Both the position numbers and the translations under genes were made by a program. Below are positions 6,007-10,648 of a stretch of DNA of 10,648 nucleotides, piece by piece (the first letter of the stretch is position 1; each line of letters opens with the position of its first letter). The notes beneath the pieces are model-generated. The model made no database searches. It had not been told where the DNA came from and saw nothing but the letters and a program-made list of their open reading frames with translations. Source of the stretch: Lentisphaeria bacterium (GTDB lineage Bacteria > Verrucomicrobiota > Lentisphaeria > Victivallales > UBA1829); NCBI GenBank assembly GCA_017623265.1, contig JAGAPM010000130.1, positions 1 to 10,648 of the forward strand, written 5' to 3'.

Positions 6007-7644
6007 ATGCCTGCTAAACAGCTGCTTTTCAATGATGAAGCAAGACGCCAGCTTCTTTCCGGCGTCGAACAGCTTTCCGCCGCCGTCAAAGCCACCCTCG
6101 GTCCCCGCGGCAGAAACGTGGTTCTGGACAAGAAATTCGGTTCCCCCACCATCACCAAGGACGGTGTGAGCGTGGCGAAGGAAGTGGAACTTGCCAACCC
6201 GTTCCAGAACATGGGCGCCCAGATGGTCCGCGAAGTTGCATCCAAGACCAGCGATATCGCCGGTGACGGTACCACCACCGCAACCGTTCTTGCAGAAGCG
6301 ATCTTCAAGCAGGGTCTGAAGAACGTCACTGCCGGTGCCAACCCCATGTGCCTGAAGCGCGGGATCGACAAAGCCGTCGAAGCCATCGTTGCCAAGCTGG
6401 ACGAAATGAAACAGGACGTCAGCGAAAACGAACAGGTCGCACAGGTCGCCACCATCTCCGCCAACGGGGATGCCGGGATCGGTGAGATCATCGCCAACGC
6501 CATGGATAAAGTCGGCAACGACGGCACCATCACGGTGGAAGAAGCCAAGACCATCGAAACTACGCTGGACATCGTGGAAGGGATGCAGTTCGACAAGGGT
6601 TATCTCTCTCCCTACTTCGTGACCGATGCAGAAAACATGGTCTGCTCTCTCGAAGATGCCTACATCCTGATCAATGAAAAGAAAATCAGCAATCTGAACG
6701 ATATGCTCCCCGTCCTTCAGGCGGTCGCCAAGACCGGAAAGCCCCTGCTCATCATCGCAGAAGACGTGGAAGGCGAAGCGCTGGCGACTCTGGTCATCAA
6801 CAAGATGCGCGGCATCCTGAACTGCGCTGCCGTCAAGGCGCCCGGTTTCGGTGACAGACGCAAAGCCATGCTGGAAGATATCGCCATCCTGACCAACGGC
6901 AAGATGATCAGCGAAGACCTGGGCATCAAGCTGGAAAATGTGTCTCTGGATATGCTCGGCAGAGCCAAACGGATCACGATCGAAAAAGAAAACACCACCA
7001 TCGTGGAAGGTGCCGGCAGCGAAGCGGATATCCTCGGCAGAGTCCATCAGATCCGCAAGCAGATCGAAGAAACCACCAGCGATTACGACCGCGAAAAACT
7101 CCAGGAACGCCTTGCGAAACTGGCTGGCGGCGTGGCGGTGATCAATGTCGGTGCTGCTACCGAAACGGAAATGAAGGAAAAGAAAGCCCGCGTGGAAGAC
7201 GCTCTCCATGCGACCCGCGCTGCGGTGGAAGAAGGGATCGTCCCGGGCGGCGGCGTGGCTCTGATCCGCGCTTCCAAGGTTCTGGATGGTCTCAAGCTGG
7301 AAGGCGATGAAGCGATCGGTGCGGACATCATCCGCCGCGCTGTTCAGGAACCGCTGCGTACCCTCGCAAGCAACGGCGGTTTTGAAGGCAGCGTCATGGT
7401 CAACGCCGTCCTCGAAGGTAAGGGCAACGAAGGTTACAACATCCAGACCGGTGAATACTGCGATATGCTCAAAGCCGGTATCATCGACCCGAAGAAAGTG
7501 ACCCGTTCTGCTCTCCAGAACGCAGCCAGCATCTCCGGCCTTCTCCTCACCACCGAATGTCTCATCACCGAACTGCCGGAAGAAAAGAAACCCGCAGCTC
7601 CCGCCGGTGACATGGGCATGGGCGGCATGGGCGGCATGATGTAA
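6007..7644 (+). CDS. groEL: Chaperonin GroEL (Hsp60)
   Basis: Barrel-shaped ATP-dependent folding machine, two rings of seven subunits, working with GroES. The 545-residue protein aligns over its full length with the family. Visible are KATLGPRGRNVVLDKKFG (28-45), the nucleotide-binding GDGTTT with Asp87 (86-91), the apical-domain segment KKISNLNDMLPVLQAV (225-240), the ATP-hydrolysis residue Asp398 in RVEDALHATR, and the Gly/Met tail GDMGMGGMGGMM. The ATG at 6007 is preferred: GGAG at 5994-5997 lies nine bases upstream and gives the usual N-terminus (MPAKQLLF). A TTG at 5992 in the same frame would add five residues and overlap that ribosome binding site. Last gene of the operon, followed by a strong terminator. 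Confidence 0.98.
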   Translation: MPAKQLLFNDEARRQLLSGVEQLSAAVKATLGPRGRNVVLDKKFGSPTITKDGVSVAKEVELANPFQNMGAQMVREVASKTSDIAGDGTTTATVLAEAIFKQGLKNVTAGANPMCLKRGIDKAVEAIVAKLDEMKQDVSENEQVAQVATISANGDAGIGEIIANAMDKVGNDGTITVEEAKTIETTLDIVEGMQFDKGYLSPYFVTDAENMVCSLEDAYILINEKKISNLNDMLPVLQAVAKTGKPLLIIAEDVEGEALATLVINKMRGILNCAAVKAPGFGDRRKAMLEDIAILTNGKMISEDLGIKLENVSLDMLGRAKRITIEKENTTIVEGAGSEADILGRVHQIRKQIEETTSDYDREKLQERLAKLAGGVAVINVGAATETEMKEKKARVEDALHATRAAVEEGIVPGGGVALIRASKVLDGLKLEGDEAIGADIIRRAVQEPLRTLASNGGFEGSVMVNAVLEGKGNEGYNIQTGEYCDMLKAGIIDPKKVTRSALQNAASISGLLLTTECLITELPEEKKPAAPAGDMGMGGMGGMM

Positions 7645-7667
7645 TTCATCCCCTCATCCGAACGGAT

Positions 7668-7710
7668 AACAAAAACGCAGCAGGTCAAACGATCTGCTGC
7701 GTTTTTTTGT
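7668..7710 (+). terminator. Intrinsic terminator of the dnaK-groES-groEL operon
   Basis: ACGCAGCAG (7675-7683) pairs with CTGCTGCGT (7694-7702). Three further pairs (7684-7686 with 7691-7693, one G-T) close a four-base AAAC loop. Seven Ts (7702-7708) follow. A-rich sequence before the stem makes it potentially bidirectional. It begins 24 bp after the groEL stop. Confidence 0.92.
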
Positions 7711-7783
7711 TCTGAATAACGGTGGGGAACAGGAGACAACTGAAGACCTCATAGAAAAAAACCGAGAAAAGCATGATCCCCGC

Positions 7784-7811
7784 TTGAAAATATTGCAATG
7801 AGAGGTATTTT
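7784..7811 (+). promoter_or_regulatory. Possible sigma-70 promoter of the coiled-coil lipoprotein gene
   Basis: TTGAAA (7784-7789) and TATTTT (7806-7811) are 16 bp apart, in an AT-rich stretch after the groEL terminator and 53 bp before the next ATG. A competing -10-like TATAAA at 7812-7817 lacks a well-spaced -35. A promoter is expected here because the terminator isolates the gene. Confidence 0.35.
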
Positions 7812-7864
7812 TATAAAGTTATGAGGTTTAACAAAACAAAAAAATAAAGAGAAAGAATGATCTT

Positions 7865-9091
7865 ATGAAAAAGAGTTTGAGCGGGTTGTTTGCCCTGTTC
7901 TGCGGCTGCCTTTTGTTCTGCAGTTGCGGAAAACCGGATGAAGGGGAAGCGGCGGAAGACCGGGAACTGGAGGCGATCATTACGCTGGTGGAAGAACATC
8001 TGAATCGGGCGTTATTTGAGCATCTTTCCGGTGGTCTCGGCGATCACGGGCACTCCCTTTCAGACGACACCTTCCGTAAATATACGGAGTGGGAACTGAC
8101 CGCCGTCAAAGACCTGAGTTCCAAACTGGACGGGGATTCCGGTATGAAGAAAATCGAATACCGGTTCCGGTTCCGCTTCACGGATGAACTGCTGTTCTAT
8201 TGGTACGGGATCGAAAAAGATCCTCGCGGCTGGGGACATAGGGGATATATCGGGCTTTACAGTGATAAACTCCCGGATGATCCGGAGGAATTCCATCTGG
8301 AAGATGAAAACAATCTGCTGCGGGAAGATCATAAACCGTTCTTTGATTTCTGGAAAGACTATATCATCTATGAACCGGCAAAAGGTGCCGATCAGATTTT
8401 CTACGGTGCGGGGAAAGTTTCCTTGTCAAAGGGCTTTGAGGGCTGGGAATCCGGCACCTACCAGATCAACACGGGTGAGGTATTTTCCGGTCTCCGCCAC
8501 CAGCCCTATACCCTCAACCACAAACCCGACGGGAAAGTCTTCCGGAGTGATCTTCAGAACCAGTTCAGCGGTAAAAAAATCCTGCTCAAAGGATGCGATG
8601 AACATAGAAAACTGGAGCAGGAATATGACCGGAAGTTTGCCGCCGCCCGGGCAAAATTCCTGAAATACTGCGATGACTACGAAACAGCGAGAAAAGCAGC
8701 AAGCGAAACCTATCATGCCATTCTGGAACAGAACCGGGCAAAGAACGGGGCATATCATAAACAGGGTACGGCGAAAACAAAACTGATTGCCGCCGAAAGA
8801 AAAGCAGAAGTAGCCCGGGCAGAAGTCACCCGCAAAAAGAAGATGCTGGATGATATTCGTATCAAACAGAAGAAGAATCGTATTCCTGCAATCAATCGGG
8901 CAGAGGCGGAACTGAAAAAAGCCAAGAACAACGCCGCCGAAACCGAAGCCACACTGCAAAAGGCGAAAACAGACTATGCCGCTGCGGCAAAGGAATATCA
9001 GAAACAGCTGAGCCTGTTCAACGAAGCGGAGCAGGCTGAAAAAGAGGCGAAAAACACATTCAAAAGCATGGTTCCCCCGTGGCGTAAGTAA
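7865..9091 (+). CDS. Unrecognised lipoprotein with C-terminal coiled coil
   Basis: A 408-residue protein that I do not recognise. It begins with a short basic stretch and a hydrophobic segment leading to FCSC (18-21). This resembles a lipobox with an atypical Phe at -3, so Cys21 is the likely lipidation site and export is probable. Residues about 30-240 look like a mixed globular domain, rich in aromatic and charged residues (for example YRFRFRFTDELLFYWYG, 99-115). Residues about 245-400 are almost entirely Ala/Lys/Glu/Arg/Gln-rich heptad-like sequence, a long coiled coil broken once near Pro341. The end is MVPPWRK. The ribosome binding site is weak (AGAGAAAGA just upstream). A three-codon frame ATG-ATC-TTA-TGA at 7857-7868 overlaps the start and may be chance. 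The gene stands alone between the chaperone terminator and a convergent amidohydrolase gene. A periplasmic structural or stress role is possible but not shown. Confidence 0.8.
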   Translation: MKKSLSGLFALFCGCLLFCSCGKPDEGEAAEDRELEAIITLVEEHLNRALFEHLSGGLGDHGHSLSDDTFRKYTEWELTAVKDLSSKLDGDSGMKKIEYRFRFRFTDELLFYWYGIEKDPRGWGHRGYIGLYSDKLPDDPEEFHLEDENNLLREDHKPFFDFWKDYIIYEPAKGADQIFYGAGKVSLSKGFEGWESGTYQINTGEVFSGLRHQPYTLNHKPDGKVFRSDLQNQFSGKKILLKGCDEHRKLEQEYDRKFAAARAKFLKYCDDYETARKAASETYHAILEQNRAKNGAYHKQGTAKTKLIAAERKAEVARAEVTRKKKMLDDIRIKQKKNRIPAINRAEAELKKAKNNAAETEATLQKAKTDYAAAAKEYQKQLSLFNEAEQAEKEAKNTFKSMVPPWRK

Positions 9092-9124
9092 GGATGCAGG
9101 CGGAAGTTTTTTGTTCTCTTCCCG

Positions 9125-10648
9125 TTATTGCAATTTTGTATTCCGCAAAATTTTTCCTGCGCGGGCGGTGATTCTGCCGTCGGCGTAGGAAAGGACGCCA
9201 TTCACAAAGACTTTTTCGATGCCGTCGGCGGGGGCGTGCGGATCGGCAAAACTGGACCGGGTGCAAAGTTTTTTGAGGTCGATCAGCACCAGATCGGCGA
9301 AAGCGCCCTCCCGTAAAACACCCCGGTCTTTCAAGGCGAATTTTTCCGCCGGAGCGCCGGTCATGCGTCGGATGATCTGCTCCAACGGCAGACCGTTTTC
9401 CAGATTCCGTTTCAGAAATTCCGGAAATGCGCCGAAGCCCGGGGATGACTGCGTCCGATGGAAAAATCCCGGGGTCTTGCCGTCTCATCCGTACCGCAGA
9501 AAACATCGTTACGGGCAATGATCCGGGTCATATTTTCCTTACTCATACCGCCGAACGCCGCCAGAGTCCCGGCGGAATCCTTCCGCACCAGCTCCACGAC
9601 CAACCGGGCGGGGGTCACGCCCATTTTTTCCGCTGCCTGCGTCACGGTCAATCCGGCAAGATTCTCCGTACTGGAGAGAATGATCCCGTCCCAGCGGTCT
9701 TCTTTTTCCAGATCCCGTTCCAACGCCGCACAGGCGGCATCATCATTTTTCAGCGTTTCCGTGATCTGAAGATCAGGCATTTTGTCGTAAGGCGGGGACA
9801 GGATCACGCTCAAATTGGTCTGACCGTAAGTATATGGATAGCGGTCAGCCGACACCTGCACCCCTGCAGTTTTCGCCCGGTCGATGAGATCAAACAGGGC
9901 ATCGATTTTGTGCCAGTTCCGTTGCAAAGCGGTTTTCAGGTGGCTGATCTGCAGTTTTCCGGATCCGTGCTGTGCGAGCGAGATCGCCTCCTCCAATGCT
10001 TCCAGGAGGGTATCGCCTTCGTTGCGAAGGTGGGTGGCATAGATAGAATCCGTTTCTTTCAGGACGGACATCAGATCTTGCAGTTCATCGGTTTTTGCGA
10101 ATTTGCCGGGGATATACAGCAATCCGGTGGAAAGCCCGAGAGCGCCCTGCCCGATCATATTTCTCAACAGATTTTTCATCTCCGTCAGGGCGGTTTCCGT
10201 CACCGGTTCATCGCTATAGCCCAGCACCGCCGACCGGAGAGAATTATGCCCGCACAGGAGCGCAGCATTGACCGCCGGAGATGCTTTTTCGAGACGGTCG
10301 GCGTAACCGGAAAAATCGTTCCATGTGAGTTCGATCCCGTAGTTTTTCCAGGTGTGGGCAAGTTTCTCCCGGTTCCGGTCCGTGACGGGGAATGGGGAAA
10401 GTCCGCAGTTTCCGCTGATCTCGGTGGTGATACCCTGTGAGATCTTGCCGAAGGCATCGGGTGCAGCAAGGAGCGAAAGATCGGAATGTGCGTGAACATC
10501 CACAAAACCGGGGCAGACGAGGAGTCCTTCCGCATGGATCTCTTCAAATCCGGCATGGCTGCCGGATCCGATCTTCACGATCCGGTCATCCGCCAGAAAA
10601 AGATCGGCGGAAAAGGGTGCAACCCCGGTGCCATCACACAGAAGTACG
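9125..10648 (-). pseudogene. N-acyl-D-amino-acid deacylase family (D-aminoacylase), frameshifted and 5'-partial
   Basis: Metal-dependent amidohydrolase of the COG3653 type, which removes acyl groups from N-acyl-D-amino acids. Two minus-strand frames each carry part of it. The first, 10647 down to 9412, has DGTGVAPFSADLF near the right edge, then GFVDVHAHSD (metal ligands), SGNCGLSP (conserved Cys), GLSTGLLYIPGKFA, YATHLRNEGD, QISHLK, DRYPYTYGQT and CGTDE (catalytic-type Asp), reaching HPRA before running out of frame. The second continues FGAFPEFLKRNLENG, then IIRRMTGAPAEKFALKDRG, ADLVLIDL and VFVNG down to the TAA at 9125-9127. One missing base near 9434-9444 explains the break; restoring it gives an uninterrupted family-like protein. 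The true start lies beyond the window, since recognisable N-terminal sequence continues upstream of the internal GTG at 10578. The gene converges on the coiled-coil lipoprotein gene with 33 bp between stops. Either a recent pseudogene or a sequencing error; the otherwise intact motifs fit both. Confidence 0.8.
9434..9444 (-). other. Frameshift point in the D-aminoacylase gene
   Basis: On the minus strand the reading CAT CCC CGG GCT leads quickly to a stop at 9412-9414. Skipping to TTC at 9436 restores the expected FGAFPEFL. One base is missing after HPR, most simply from a GCTTTC that now reads GCTTC, or from the adjoining CCCCGGG run. Confidence 0.75.

Noticed and set aside
9092..9124. Shared terminator between the convergent genes
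   Set aside because: Only a 5-bp GGAAG/CTTCC stem with the T-run inside its loop was seen; not a convincing terminator.
9427..10440. Plus-strand open frame (337 codons) opposite the D-aminoacylase gene
   Set aside because: No recognisable domain, while the minus strand carries a clear amidohydrolase.
10576..10578. GTG at 10578 as the start of the D-aminoacylase
   Set aside because: The same frame continues upstream with family-like sequence (DGTG...ADLFLADDRI) to the window edge, so this GTG is an internal Val codon.

Overview
The window is about 10.6 kb of ordinary bacterial chromosome, moderately GC-rich by eye, using the standard genetic code. It looks like a Gram-negative, possibly of the PVC group (Lentisphaerota or Verrucomicrobiota). 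That placement is inference. It rests on two exported lipoproteins, a secreted-type SGNH esterase of the style common in that group, and a dnaK-groES-groEL gene order. No 16S rRNA or other decisive marker is present.

Left part (1-2139): the last codons of an unidentified gene overlap (ATGA) the start of a 565-residue fusion protein. Its N-terminal half is a YtqA/YhcC-type radical SAM enzyme (MnmL-like) and its C-terminal half is an MnmD-type tRNA methyltransferase. Together they could carry out the last two steps of mnm5(s2)U wobble-base synthesis, a radical SAM counterpart of the bifunctional MnmC. It is followed by rnpB, the class A RNase P RNA, which is compact: very short P3, no recognisable P18, and a perfect 17-bp P1.

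Middle part (2183-7708): an SGNH/GDSL esterase lipoprotein ends at a clear intrinsic terminator. Next comes a chaperone operon, dnaK-groES-groEL, with short gaps, strong ribosome binding sites and a terminator after groEL. Upstream of dnaK there is no CIRCE element. Instead there is a near-consensus -24/-12 (sigma-54 type) promoter, with a palindrome and TGTGAC repeats about 110-155 bp further upstream. This suggests, but does not prove, activator-dependent control of the main chaperones.

Right part (7709-10648): an unrecognised lipoprotein with a long C-terminal coiled coil converges on a D-aminoacylase-family amidohydrolase on the minus strand. The amidohydrolase runs off the right edge and is broken by a one-base frameshift just after its conserved HPR motif. 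It is therefore either a recent pseudogene or a sequence error.

The most notable points are the MnmL-MnmD fusion with its shortened iron-sulfur motif, the sigma-54-like promoter of the chaperone operon, and the reduced RNase P RNA. No mobile element, CRISPR array or tRNA gene was found.
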